Positions 12,981 to 21,693 of a stretch of 64,000 nt of DNA are shown in pieces; position 1 is the stretch's first letter; each line of letters opens with the position of its first letter. The stretch lies in the NCBI RefSeq assembly GCF_014646995.1, contig NZ_BMOI01000001.1:273018-337017 (forward strand), given 5' to 3'. Below the pieces are notes generated by a model. The model did no database searches, had not been told where the DNA came from, and was given only the letters and a program-made list of their open reading frames with translations. Both the position numbers and the translations under genes were made by a program. The stretch comes from Curtobacterium luteum. GTDB taxonomy: Bacteria > Actinomycetota > Actinomycetes > Actinomycetales > Microbacteriaceae.

Positions 12981-13897
12981 CGGACGGGAACGACCGCGAG
13001 GCGCTCCCGGCGCACCGGAACCCGCCGGAGGTCGACCGTGTCGCCGCCGCGCAGGCAGCGGTCGCGGCCCGGCGCGCCCGGGCAGCGGTCAAGGCGGCCG
13101 TCGTCGCGGGGGAGCGGACACCGCTCGAGGTCTGCCGTGCCGCCTGGTCCGACGAGGGCGCCCCGGCAGAGAAGTCCCTCCGGGTCCGCGATCTGCTGAC
13201 CTCCCTGCAGAACATCGGTCCGGCGCGCGCCGACGCCGTCATGCGGACGCTGCGCATCGCCTCGTCCAAGCGCCTCGGCGGACTCGGGGTCCGGCAGCGG
13301 GACGCCCTGGCCGAGTGGCTCGCCGCCCGCGGCGGGAAGCGCACCGCGTCGAAGCTCGTCGTGCTCGCAGGCCCGACCGCGGTCGGCAAGGGCACGGTCA
13401 GCGCGTACATCCGCGAGCACTTCCCGGACGTGAACCTCAGCGTCTCCGCCACCACACGGAAGCCCCGCCCGGGCGAGGTCGACGGGGTGCACTACTACTT
13501 CGTCGACGACGCCGAGTTCGACCGGATGATCCGCGACCGCGAACTGCTCGAGTGGGCGACCGTGCACAACTCCTACCGCTACGGCACCCCTCGGCCGCCG
13601 ATCGACCGCGCGCTCGACGCCGGCGACCGGGTGATGCTCGAGATCGACCTGCAGGGTGCCCGCCAGGTGAAGGACGCCATGCCGGAGGCCGTGCTCGTCT
13701 TCCTGCTGCCGCCGACCTGGGAGGAACTGGTCCGGCGGCTCATCGGTCGCGGCACCGAGTCGCCCGAGGAGCAGGCGCGTCGACTCGAGACGGCGAAGGT
13801 GGAGCTCGCCGCGCAGGACGAGTTCGACGTGAAGATCGTGAACTCCGATGTCAGCACCGCGGCACACGAAGTCGTAGACTTGTTCACTGCGCCCTAG
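12977..13897 (+). CDS. gmk: mIHF-type DNA-binding domain fused to guanylate kinase
   Basis: 306-aa fusion in one uninterrupted frame. Residues 25-115 resemble actinobacterial integration host factor: a basic helix ([19 protein letters not shown]), then the helix-two-turn-helix region [20 protein letters not shown] and [17 protein letters not shown]. Residues 125-306 are guanylate kinase, which phosphorylates GMP to GDP: P-loop GPTAVGKGT (132-140), GMP-binding [30 protein letters not shown], and a lid with [10 protein letters not shown]. In mycobacteria mihF and gmk are separate neighbours; here they are one protein, so either it is bifunctional or it is cut after translation (inference). GTG start overlaps pyrF by 4 bases. 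Confidence 0.93.
   Translation: MTDGNDREALPAHRNPPEVDRVAAAQAAVAARRARAAVKAAVVAGERTPLEVCRAAWSDEGAPAEKSLRVRDLLTSLQNIGPARADAVMRTLRIASSKRLGGLGVRQRDALAEWLAARGGKRTASKLVVLAGPTAVGKGTVSAYIREHFPDVNLSVSATTRKPRPGEVDGVHYYFVDDAEFDRMIRDRELLEWATVHNSYRYGTPRPPIDRALDAGDRVMLEIDLQGARQVKDAMPEAVLVFLLPPTWEELVRRLIGRGTESPEEQARRLETAKVELAAQDEFDVKIVNSDVSTAAHEVVDLFTAP
13875..13880 (+). promoter_or_regulatory. Possible rpoZ -10 box inside gmk
   Basis: TAGACT near the 3' end of gmk would give a leader of about 64 bases before rpoZ. The box is identical to the better supported rpsA -10 at 57840. No clear -35. Confidence 0.35.
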
Positions 13898-13950
13898 CCG
13901 GGGCTGCGCTGTGCCCACCGGGCGCGACACGAACGTTGACAGGAGACACC

Positions 13951-14214
13951 ATGGCCAACCCCCAGGGCATCATCGACCCGCCCATCGACGACCTGCTCGC
14001 CAAGGTCGAGTCGAAGTACGCGCTCGTGATCTTCGCGTCCAAGCGTGCCCGCCAGATCAACGACTACTACGCCGACCTGCACGAGGGCTCGCTCTTCGAC
14101 AACGTCGGTCCGCTCGTCGACTCCACGATCGACGACAAGCCGCTCTCCGTCGCGCTCCACGAGATCAACGAGGACAAGCTGACGGTCACCAAGCAGCAGC
14201 AGCCCACCGACTGA
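13951..14214 (+). CDS. rpoZ: DNA-directed RNA polymerase omega subunit
   Basis: 87-aa omega subunit, which chaperones beta-prime assembly into core RNA polymerase. The conserved [20 protein letters not shown] segment (omega helix 1-2) and the acidic C-terminal part fit the actinobacterial family. Strong ribosome binding site AGGAG 5 bases before the ATG. Follows gmk by 53 bases, the order seen in other actinobacteria (mihF, gmk, rpoZ, metK). metK begins 5 bases after its stop. Confidence 0.96.
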   Translation: MANPQGIIDPPIDDLLAKVESKYALVIFASKRARQINDYYADLHEGSLFDNVGPLVDSTIDDKPLSVALHEINEDKLTVTKQQQPTD

Positions 14215-14219
14215 CCGCG

Positions 14220-15434
14220 GTGACGACGAGCAACCTGCGCCTCTTCACGTCCGAGTCGGTGACCGAGGGGCACCCCGACAAGATCTGCGACCAGATCTCG
14301 GACACCATCCTCGACGCACTGCTCGAGGTCGACCCGCACGCGCGCGTCGCCGTCGAGACCATGGTCACCACCGGTCTCGTGCACGTCGCCGGCGAGGTGA
14401 CGACCTCCGGCTACGTGGAGATCCCGAAGCTGGTCCGTGACGTGATCACGGGCATCGGGTACAACTCGTCGGAGGTCTCCTTCGACGGCCACACATGCGG
14501 CGTCGAGGTGTCGATCGGCGCGCAGTCGCCCGACATCGCCCAGGGCGTCGACGAGTCGCTCGACAGCCGGTCCGGCGCGGGCGTCGACCCGCTCGACCGT
14601 CAGGGTGCCGGCGACCAGGGCATCATGTTCGGCTTCGCGACGAACGAGACGCCCGAGTACATGCCGGTCGCCATCTGGCTGGCCCACCGTCTGGCCGAGC
14701 GCCTCGCCGCGGTCCGGAAGTCCGGCGAGCTGCCCTACCTCCGTCCGGACGGCAAGACCCAGGTCACGGTCGGCTACGACGGCGTCGTCCCGAAGACCGT
14801 CGAGACCGTCGTGCTCTCGACCCAGCACGCTCCGAGCGTCACGCTCGAGCAGCTCACGGCCGACGTCACCGAGCACGTGATCCGCCCGGTGCTCGACCTG
14901 GTCGACCTCGACTCGACCCACGTCGACGTCATCGTGAACCCGACCGGTCGCTTCGAGATCGGCGGCCCGCAGGGCGACGCCGGCCTCACCGGTCGCAAGG
15001 TCATCGTGGACACCTACGGCGGTGCCTCCCGGCACGGCGGTGGTGCGTTCTCGGGCAAGGACCCGTCCAAGGTCGACCGCTCAGCCGCCTACGCGCTCCG
15101 CTGGGTCGCGAAGAACGCCGTCGCCGCCGGACTCGCCGACCGCCTGGAGGTCCAGGTCGCGTACGCGATCGGCCGCGCGAAGCCGGTCGGCCTGTACGTC
15201 GAGTCGTTCGGCACCGGCCACGTCGACGACGCCACCATCGAGGCCGCGATCCTGCAAGTGTTCGACCTGCGCCCGGCCGCGATCATCCGCGACCTCGACC
15301 TGCTCAAGCCGCGCTACGCCACCACGGCGACGTACGGCCACTTCGGTCGTGAACTCCCGGGCTTCACCTGGGAGCACCTCGACCGCGTCGAGGAGCTCCG
15401 CGCCGCAGCAGGACTCGTCACCGCCGCCGTCTAG
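14220..15434 (+). CDS. metK: S-adenosylmethionine synthase
   Basis: 404-aa enzyme that makes SAM from methionine and ATP. All family signatures are visible: [20 protein letters not shown] at the N-terminus (catalytic His), [12 protein letters not shown], and the P-loop-like [20 protein letters not shown]. Length is standard. GTG start 5 bases after rpoZ; the gap is too short for a SAM riboswitch, so control must come from further upstream. priA follows after 8 bases. Confidence 0.98.
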   Translation: MTTSNLRLFTSESVTEGHPDKICDQISDTILDALLEVDPHARVAVETMVTTGLVHVAGEVTTSGYVEIPKLVRDVITGIGYNSSEVSFDGHTCGVEVSIGAQSPDIAQGVDESLDSRSGAGVDPLDRQGAGDQGIMFGFATNETPEYMPVAIWLAHRLAERLAAVRKSGELPYLRPDGKTQVTVGYDGVVPKTVETVVLSTQHAPSVTLEQLTADVTEHVIRPVLDLVDLDSTHVDVIVNPTGRFEIGGPQGDAGLTGRKVIVDTYGGASRHGGGAFSGKDPSKVDRSAAYALRWVAKNAVAAGLADRLEVQVAYAIGRAKPVGLYVESFGTGHVDDATIEAAILQVFDLRPAAIIRDLDLLKPRYATTATYGHFGRELPGFTWEHLDRVEELRAAAGLVTAAV

Positions 15435-15442
15435 GCCCGGGT

Positions 15443-17425
15443 GTGACCACCGTCGCGCGCGTCGTCCTCGACTCGCCGCTCCCGCAGCTGGACCGTCTGT
15501 TCGACTACCGGGTGCCGAGCGAGCTCGAGGACGACTGCGTGCCCGGGGTGCGCGTGAAGGTGCCGCTCCGCACCGGGGCGCGGATGTCCGACGCGTACGT
15601 CGTCGAGGTCGTGTCGGAGGGGGACTGGCCAGGCGAGCTCAGCCAGGTCGAGGAGGTCCTCTCGCCCGCGCCCGTCCTGGCGCCCGAGATCTGGACCCTC
15701 GCGCGCGCCGTCGCCGACCGTGCTGCGGGTGTCGCCTCGGACGTGCTCCGGCTCGCCGTGCCGACGCGGCAGGTCCGGGCCGAGAAGGCCTGGCTGGCGC
15801 GCGACACCGCGTGGTCGCCGCCGTCGGTCGAGCCCGTCCCCGTCACCGGCTACGCCGACGGCGTCCTGGAGGCACTCCTCGCCGCCCACGGTCGCGCTGC
15901 GGTCGACGCCGTCCCACACCCCGTCGACCTCGGCTCCGCCGAGGAGCCCGTCTGGGTGCCGGGGTGGGCCGCGACCCTCGCCCAGGCCGCGTCCCACGTC
16001 GTGGCGCGGGAGCAGTCCGCGGTGCTCGCCGTCCCGGACTTCCGCGACGTCGCCGACCTCGAACGGGCCCTGCTCGCCGTGCTGCCGACGGAGCGGGTCG
16101 TCCGGTTCGACGCGAAGCAGACGAACGGGCAGCGGGCGAAGGCGCTGCTGCAGGCCCGGACGCACGCCGTGGTCGCGATCGGCAACCGGACCGCCGTCTT
16201 CGCACCGGCGACCGAGCTCGGACTCATCGCGATGTGGGACGACGGGGACGCCTCGTTCGTCGAGCCCCGGGCGCCGTACGTGCACACCCGCGACGTCGCC
16301 CTGGTCCGGACGGCGCAGTCGGCGGCCGCGCTGCTCTTCCTCGCTCACGCCCGCTCCACCGACGTGCAGCGGCTCGTCGAGCTGCACTGGCTGCAGGAGG
16401 TCGCGCCGTACCGGGTGCCCACTCCGAAGGTGATCCCGACGGCGCAGCAGGCGAGCGCCGAGGGGTTCGCCGCGCAGGCCCGCATCCCGAGCACCGCGTG
16501 GCGCGCGGCCCGCGAGGCGAGCCAGCACGGTCCCGTGCTCGTCCAGGTCGCGAACCCGGGTTTCGGCACGGGGCTGGTGTGCGCGGACTGCGGCGAGCGG
16601 GCCCACTGCCGGGTGTGCGGTGGTCCGCTCGGCACGCCGCACCGGAACGCGACGCCGCAGTGCCGGTTCTGCGGGGCCCTCGCGGTCGGGTTCCGCTGCC
16701 CGACGTGCGGCGGCGGCAAGCTCAAGCCCGTCGGCCAGGGCGCACAACGCACCGCCGACGAACTCGGTCGGGCGTTCCCGGGGACGCGCATCGTCGTCGC
16801 GGACGGCTCCCGACCGCTCGACGAGGTCCCGGCGCGTCCTGCCGTCGTCGTCGCCACCCGGGGCGCCGAGCCGAGCGTGCCCGGCGGGTACGCGTGCGTG
16901 CTCCTCCTCGACGGGGAGCGCCTCCTCGCCCGAGAGGGGCTCCGCGTGCAGGAGGACGTCCTGCGCTTCTGGACGAACGCCGCCGCGAAGGGTGCGCCCG
17001 GCGCCGAGGTCTACCTCGTCGGCATCGGCGGTCGGCTGGCCACCGCGATGGCCACCTGGCGCCTCGACGTCCCCGCGCACGACGAGCTCGCCGACCGGCG
17101 CGAGCTGCACTTCCCGCCCGCGGTCCGCGTCGCGACGCTCACCGGGACGGACGAGGCGGTGACGGCGGCGGTCGAGGCGCTCGGGGACGCGACCGCCGGA
17201 CCCGTGCTCGGTCCGGTGCCGGTCGAGGGCGATGCGGTCCCGGGGACGGTGCGGGCGATCGTGCGGTTCCCGTACGCGCACGGGGCCGAGGTCGCCGCGA
17301 CGCTCAAGGCCGAGGTGATCCGGCGCTCGTCGGCCCGGCGGGTGCTCCCCGGCGGCAACCGTCGCCGTGCGGCGCCGAGCCTGCGCGTGCGACTCGACGA
17401 CGCGGAGCCCTTCACCGAGGTCTGA
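15443..17425 (+). CDS. priA: PriA-like primosomal protein N', helicase motifs absent
   Basis: 660-aa actinobacterial PriA homologue. In E. coli PriA restarts stalled replication forks using a 3'-5' helicase. Here the N-terminal DNA-binding domain ([29 protein letters not shown]) and the zinc region ([15 protein letters not shown], then [19 protein letters not shown], about residues 380-430) are intact. The Walker A lysine and DEEH box are missing: the Walker B region reads [19 protein letters not shown]. This matches the known actinobacterial form thought to lack helicase activity, leaving fork binding and replisome loading. GTG start 8 bases after metK. Last gene of the block before a repeat-filled gap. 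Confidence 0.92.
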   Translation: MTTVARVVLDSPLPQLDRLFDYRVPSELEDDCVPGVRVKVPLRTGARMSDAYVVEVVSEGDWPGELSQVEEVLSPAPVLAPEIWTLARAVADRAAGVASDVLRLAVPTRQVRAEKAWLARDTAWSPPSVEPVPVTGYADGVLEALLAAHGRAAVDAVPHPVDLGSAEEPVWVPGWAATLAQAASHVVAREQSAVLAVPDFRDVADLERALLAVLPTERVVRFDAKQTNGQRAKALLQARTHAVVAIGNRTAVFAPATELGLIAMWDDGDASFVEPRAPYVHTRDVALVRTAQSAAALLFLAHARSTDVQRLVELHWLQEVAPYRVPTPKVIPTAQQASAEGFAAQARIPSTAWRAAREASQHGPVLVQVANPGFGTGLVCADCGERAHCRVCGGPLGTPHRNATPQCRFCGALAVGFRCPTCGGGKLKPVGQGAQRTADELGRAFPGTRIVVADGSRPLDEVPARPAVVVATRGAEPSVPGGYACVLLLDGERLLAREGLRVQEDVLRFWTNAAAKGAPGAEVYLVGIGGRLATAMATWRLDVPAHDELADRRELHFPPAVRVATLTGTDEAVTAAVEALGDATAGPVLGPVPVEGDAVPGTVRAIVRFPYAHGAEVAATLKAEVIRRSSARRVLPGGNRRRAAPSLRVRLDDAEPFTEV

Positions 17426-17867
17426 CCCGGGCGGCCAGGGTTCCGAGGCGACCGCGCCGCCGCTGCCGAACGGCCGCGCCGCCGCTGCCGAACGACCGCG
17501 CCGTCGTCGTGGGACAGCGGCGTCGTCGCTCCTTGCACGCGCAACGACCGGCGCCGGCGTCCGTCGCTGCCGAACGACGCCGTCGTCGTCGTGCGACAGC
17601 CGCGCCGTCGTCGTTTGCACGCGCCACGACCGTCGTCGTTTGCACGCGCCACGACCGGCGCCCGGCCGATCACCCCGCCCCGCCCGACTCCACCCCGGCC
17701 GACCACTCACCCACGCGACCGGCGGGGCGGGGATGAGCCGCGCCTCCAGGCCGACACCGGACCGGAGCCGCGACGCACGCGGGCCGACCTGTGGGAGGCT
17801 GGTCGACGGTGGCCACGAACCACCGATGGACACATCACACGCACGACGAAGTGACGAGGTGACGCCG
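17426..17867. repeat. 442-base gap with interspersed short-word repeats
   Basis: Gap between priA and tdh. Words recur: CTGCCGAACG (three times, 17463-17575, mostly followed by CCGCGCCG), CGTCGTCG (six or more), and TTGCACGCG (17533, about 17615 and 17640); one unit of about 25 bases containing CGTCGTCGTTTGCACGCG is repeated in tandem near 17606-17655. Position 17744 has GCCTCCAGGCC, a half of the dispersed palindrome. Further downstream GGTGG-N7-CCACC lies near 17810. I see no credible gene; the tdh promoter must lie in the right-hand part but no clear box stands out. Confidence 0.6.
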
Positions 17868-18941
17868 ATGCGGGCGCTCTACAAGCCGGACGCCGGTCCG
17901 GGACTGACCATGACCGACCGGCCCGTGCCGGAACCCGCGGAGGACGAGGTCCTCATCCGCGTCCTCCGGACCGGGATCTGCGGGACCGACCTGCACATCC
18001 AGCGGTGGGACGACTGGGCGGCGTCGGCGGTGACGACGCCGCTCGTCCCCGGCCACGAGTTCTTCGGCGAGGTGGTCGAGGTGGGCGCCGCCGTCCGCGA
18101 CGTCGCCGTCCGCGACGTCGCCGTGGGCGACCGGGTCTCGGGCGAGGGTCACATCGTGTGCGGGACCTGCCGGAACTGCCGCGCGGGTCGGCGGCAGATG
18201 TGCATCCGGACGAAGGGCCTCGGCGTCCAGCGCGACGGCGCGTTGGCGGAGTACCTGACCCTGCCGGGCACGAACGTGTGGGTGCACCACGGCCCGGTGG
18301 AACCCGAGGTCGGCGCCCTGTTCGACCCGCTCGGCAACGCGGTCCACACGGCGCTCGCGTTCCCGCTCGTCGGCGAGGACGTCGTGGTCGCCGGGTGCGG
18401 GCCCATCGGGCTCATGGCGATCGCGGTCGCACGCCACGCGGGCGCCCGGTTCGTGGTCGGCACCGACGTGAGCCCGAACCGGCTCCGGATGGCCGAGGCG
18501 ATGGGTGCGGACCTCGGTGTGGACGTGCGCGGTGACGGTGGTGGCGCCGCGGCGATCCGCGCGGCACAGGAGCGGCTCGGCATGCGCGAGGGGTTCGACG
18601 TCGGGTTCGAGATGTCCGGCGCGCCGACCGCGCTGCCGGCGGTGGTCGAGAACATGAACCACGGCGGCCGGATCGCGATGCTCGGACTGCCGAGCGGCCC
18701 GATCGCCGTCGACTGGGGCAAGGTCGTCACGCACATGCTCACGGTGAAGGGCATCTACGGCCGCGAGATGTTCGAGACGTGGCAGGCGATGAGCTCGATG
18801 TTGCAGACGAGTGCGGTGCTGCGGGACCGCATCGGCTCGATCGTGTCGGCGCGGTACGCCGCGCGTGACTGGGAGGAGGCGTTCGCCGCGGCGGCGAGCG
18901 CGGACGGCGGCAAGGTCGTCATCGACTGGACGGAGCACTGA
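17868..18941 (+). CDS. tdh: L-threonine 3-dehydrogenase
   Basis: 357-aa zinc-dependent medium-chain dehydrogenase that oxidises threonine to 2-amino-3-oxobutyrate with NAD. Catalytic zinc ligands lie in [16 protein letters not shown] and [12 protein letters not shown]. The structural zinc cluster is [15 protein letters not shown]. The NAD fold shows [20 protein letters not shown]. The block [16 protein letters not shown] closely matches E. coli Tdh. A 15-base tandem duplication encodes [14 protein letters not shown] at residues 74-87, adding about five residues before the zinc loop. Start ATG at 17868 has GAGG about 8 bases upstream. Its stop shares one base with the kbl ATG, giving the two-step threonine degradation pathway. 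Confidence 0.93.
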   Translation: MRALYKPDAGPGLTMTDRPVPEPAEDEVLIRVLRTGICGTDLHIQRWDDWAASAVTTPLVPGHEFFGEVVEVGAAVRDVAVRDVAVGDRVSGEGHIVCGTCRNCRAGRRQMCIRTKGLGVQRDGALAEYLTLPGTNVWVHHGPVEPEVGALFDPLGNAVHTALAFPLVGEDVVVAGCGPIGLMAIAVARHAGARFVVGTDVSPNRLRMAEAMGADLGVDVRGDGGGAAAIRAAQERLGMREGFDVGFEMSGAPTALPAVVENMNHGGRIAMLGLPSGPIAVDWGKVVTHMLTVKGIYGREMFETWQAMSSMLQTSAVLRDRIGSIVSARYAARDWEEAFAAAASADGGKVVIDWTEH

Positions 18942-20125
18942 TGTACGGCGCGATCAAGGACCACCTGGCGGGGGAGCTCGCGGGCATCGAGGCGGCGGGG
19001 CTGACGAAGCGGGAACGGGGGATCGCCGGACCCCAGCGGGCGGCGATCGAGGCGGACGGCGCCGACCTGCTCAACTTCTGCGCGAACAACTACCTCGGGC
19101 TCGCGGACTCGCCGGACCTCGTCGACGCAGCGAAGGACGCCCTCGACCGCTGGGGCTACGGGGTGGCGAGCGTGCGGTTCATCTGCGGGACGCAGGACCT
19201 GCACCTCGACCTCGAGCGTCGGGTGTCGGCGTTCCTCGGCACCGAGGCGACGATCCTGTACTCGTCGTGCTTCGACGCGAACGGTGGGCTGTTCGAGGTG
19301 CTGCTCGGCCCGGAGGACGCGATCATCTCGGACGAGCTGAACCACGCCTCGATCATCGACGGGATCCGGCTGTCCAAGGCGCAGCGGTTCCGGTACCGGA
19401 ACCGCGACACCGCCGACCTGGAGGCGCAGCTCGCGGCCGCCTCGTCGGCCCGCTTCCGCGCCGTGGTCACCGACGGCGTGTTCTCGATGGACGGGTCGAT
19501 CGCGCCGCTCGCCGAGATCTGCGACCTCGCCGAGCGGTACGACGCGCTCGTCATCGTCGACGACTCGCACGCGGTCGGCTTCGTCGGGGAGTACGGGCGC
19601 GGGACCCCGGAGCTCTGCGGCGTCGCCGACCGGGTGGACGTGTACACGGGCACGTTCGGCAAGGCGCTCGGCGGTGCGTCCGGGGGCTACGTGTCGTCCC
19701 GCCGTGAGGTCGTCGACCTGCTCCGGCAGCGGTCGCGGCCGTACCTGTTCTCGAACTCCCTCGCGCCGGTCATCGCCGCGGGCACGGTCGCGGCGCTCGA
19801 CCTCATCGAACGCTCCGACGATGCGCGGGCGCGGCTGGCCTCGAACGCGCGGGAGTTCCGGACCCTGATGGAGGACGCCGGCTTCGAGCTGCTGCCGGGG
19901 GAGCACCCGATCGTGCCCGTGATGTTCCACGACGCGGTGCGGACGGCGCGGATCGCCGACGAGATGCAGGCGCGCGGGGTGTACGTGACGGCGTTCAGCT
20001 ACCCGGTGGTGCCGAAGGGGAAGGCGCGGATCCGGGTGCAGCTGTCGGCGGCGCACACCGAGGAGCAGGTGCGGCGGTGCGTCGATGCCTTCGTGGAAGC
20101 GCGCGCGTCGGTCGGGGACGACTGA
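18941..20125 (+). CDS. kbl: Glycine C-acetyltransferase (2-amino-3-ketobutyrate CoA ligase)
   Basis: 394-aa PLP enzyme of the alpha-oxoamine synthase family that cleaves the Tdh product with CoA to glycine and acetyl-Co[62 protein letters not shown] and the PLP lysine loop [14 protein letters not shown] are all present and match E. coli Kbl closely. ATG shares one base with the tdh stop, so the two are translationally coupled. A strong hairpin ends the unit 13 bases downstream. Lets the cell use threonine as a glycine or acetyl-CoA source. Confidence 0.97.
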   Translation: MYGAIKDHLAGELAGIEAAGLTKRERGIAGPQRAAIEADGADLLNFCANNYLGLADSPDLVDAAKDALDRWGYGVASVRFICGTQDLHLDLERRVSAFLGTEATILYSSCFDANGGLFEVLLGPEDAIISDELNHASIIDGIRLSKAQRFRYRNRDTADLEAQLAAASSARFRAVVTDGVFSMDGSIAPLAEICDLAERYDALVIVDDSHAVGFVGEYGRGTPELCGVADRVDVYTGTFGKALGGASGGYVSSRREVVDLLRQRSRPYLFSNSLAPVIAAGTVAALDLIERSDDARARLASNAREFRTLMEDAGFELLPGEHPIVPVMFHDAVRTARIADEMQARGVYVTAFSYPVVPKGKARIRVQLSAAHTEEQVRRCVDAFVEARASVGDD

Positions 20126-20137
20126 CGCCGGTCGTGT

Positions 20138-20172
20138 GACGGCCCCGGGAGCGCTGCGCTCCCGGGGCCGTC
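20138..20172. terminator. Bidirectional terminator hairpin between kbl and DUF4383 gene
   Basis: Perfect 16-base stem, GACGGCCCCGGGAGCG and its complement, with loop CTG. Lies between convergent genes; no long T tract, as usual in high-GC actinobacteria. Confidence 0.8.
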
Positions 20173-20202
20173 GTGCGTGGTGCTCGGTGCGCTCGGCGCC
20201 CG

Positions 20203-20658
20203 TCAGGGGCTGACCGGACGCCGGCGCTCCCGCGGGAAGACGACGCCGAGCAGGACCATGCCGACCGCGAGCACGAGGTGCAGCCAGTTGTCCGCCCAGT
20301 TCAGCGGCACGAAGTTCGCGCCCGACATCGTGCCGGCGGTGAACAGCCCGTAGACCCACAGGACGAAGTAGACGACCCCGCCGATGACGAGGTACATGCG
20401 GGAGCCGGTCGGGTAGCGCGCCGCGAGCAGCCCGACGACACCGAACAGCAGGTGCACGATGTTGTGCAGGACGGACACCTGGAAGATCCCGAGCAACATC
20501 GCCATCGAACCGTGTCCTGCCCCGGCGAGGTCGCCCGTCGTGAGCCCCGGGACGAACCCGGCGATCCCGACGAGCAGGAACACGATCCCGACGACGAGGG
20601 CGATCTTCTGGATGCTGGACCCGGCGTAGCGGTCGGTGGACGTGGTGACGTCGGACAT
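20203..20658 (-). CDS. DUF4383-type four-helix membrane protein
   Basis: 151-aa integral membrane protein. Four hydrophobic segments are visible: residues 17-37 (IQKIALVVGIVFLLVGIAGF), 52-80 (LLGIFQVSVLHNIVHLLFGV region), 89-106 (YLVIGGVVYFVLWVYGLF), and 124-141 (NWLHLVLAVGMVLLGVVF). The HNIVHLLFG motif and the helix spacing match DUF4383, an actinobacterial family of unknown function. GGGAGG 6 bases before the ATG is an excellent ribosome binding site. Transcribed alone toward kbl and divergent from fmt; the 99-base gap to fmt must contain both promoters. No role can be assigned from sequence. Confidence 0.85.
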   Translation of the reverse strand: MSDVTTSTDRYAGSSIQKIALVVGIVFLLVGIAGFVPGLTTGDLAGAGHGSMAMLLGIFQVSVLHNIVHLLFGVVGLLAARYPTGSRMYLVIGGVVYFVLWVYGLFTAGTMSGANFVPLNWADNWLHLVLAVGMVLLGVVFPRERRRPVSP

Positions 20659-20757
20659 GGTGCCTCCCTGGTGCGGCGAACGGTGCCGTGCTGCCGACCG
20701 TACGCACCCGGGGCCCGCCGTGCCGCCCAGTGCCGCGCACATGGGACGATGGACCCC

Positions 20758-21693
20758 ATGCGTCTCGTCGTCGCCGGCAGCCCCGCTGCGGCCGTCCCCA
20801 CCCTCCGCCGACTCGCGGCGTCCGACCACGAGATCGTCGCGGTCCTCACCCGTCCCGCCACGCCACAGGGTCGCAAGCGGGTCCTGACGCCGACCCCGGT
20901 GGCGCAGGTCGCCGCCGAGCTCGGAGTGCCGGTCTTCGAGGCCTCCCGGGTCGACGAGACCGTGACCGCGCAGATCGCCGCGCTCGAGCCGGACCTCGGC
21001 GTGATCGTCGCCTACGGCGCACTGCTCCGCCGTCCCGCCCTCGACACCCCGAGGCTCGGCTGGGTGAACCTGCACTTCTCCGCCCTGCCGGCGTACCGCG
21101 GCGCCGCACCCGTCCAGCGTGCGGTGATGGCGGGCGACACCGAGACCGCCGCGACGGTGTTCCAGCTGGTCGAGGCCCTCGACGCCGGCCCCGTGTACGC
21201 GTCCGAGCCGTTCACGATCGACCCGGACGCGACGAGCGGCGACGTCCTCGCCGCGATGGCCGAGACCGGCGCCGAGGTCGTCGCCCGGGTGGTCGACGAC
21301 CTCGCCGCCGGCACCGCAGTCGCCACCGAGCAGACCGGCGACGTCACCCTCGCCCCGAAGCCGACCATCGACGACGCGCACGTCCGCTTCGACGAGCCCG
21401 CCCTCAGCGTCCACGCCCGCATCCGCGGCGTCACGCCCGAGCCCGGCGCGTTCGCCCACCTCGGCGAGACCCGCGTGAAGCTGCTCCGCAGCGCCGTCCG
21501 GCCGGGAGGCACGGCCTCCTCCGCCCCGCACCTCGCGCCCGGCGCGCTCGGCCTGGTCGACGGTCAGCTGCTGGTCGGGACGGCGGACGTCCCGCTCGTG
21601 CTCACCGAGGTGCAGCCGGCGGGCAAGAAGGCGATGGACGCCGCTGCGTGGGCCCGTGGGCTCGGCCCGCTGGACGGGAAGGTCCTCGCGTGA
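20758..21693 (+). CDS. fmt: Methionyl-tRNA formyltransferase
   Basis: 311-aa enzyme that formylates initiator Met-tRNA using 10-formyl-THF. The formyltransferase core shows MRLVVAGSPAAAVPTLRRL at the start, the catalytic region LGWVNLHFSALPAYRGAAPV (Asn, His) and LDAGPVYASEPF. The C-terminal OB-like tRNA-binding domain includes RIRGVTPEPGAFA. The chosen ATG gives MRLVVAG; an in-frame ATG three codons earlier is possible. Stop overlaps the rsmB GTG by 4 bases. A peptide deformylase gene is often upstream in relatives but is absent here. Confidence 0.97.
   Translation: MRLVVAGSPAAAVPTLRRLAASDHEIVAVLTRPATPQGRKRVLTPTPVAQVAAELGVPVFEASRVDETVTAQIAALEPDLGVIVAYGALLRRPALDTPRLGWVNLHFSALPAYRGAAPVQRAVMAGDTETAATVFQLVEALDAGPVYASEPFTIDPDATSGDVLAAMAETGAEVVARVVDDLAAGTAVATEQTGDVTLAPKPTIDDAHVRFDEPALSVHARIRGVTPEPGAFAHLGETRVKLLRSAVRPGGTASSAPHLAPGALGLVDGQLLVGTADVPLVLTEVQPAGKKAMDAAAWARGLGPLDGKVLA

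Noticed and set aside
13936-13941. TTGACA before rpoZ as a -35 element
   Set aside because: It runs directly into the Shine-Dalgarno and start codon, so a matching -10 would lie inside rpoZ; likely coincidence.
14215-14219. SAM-responsive RNA before metK
   Set aside because: Only five bases separate rpoZ and metK.
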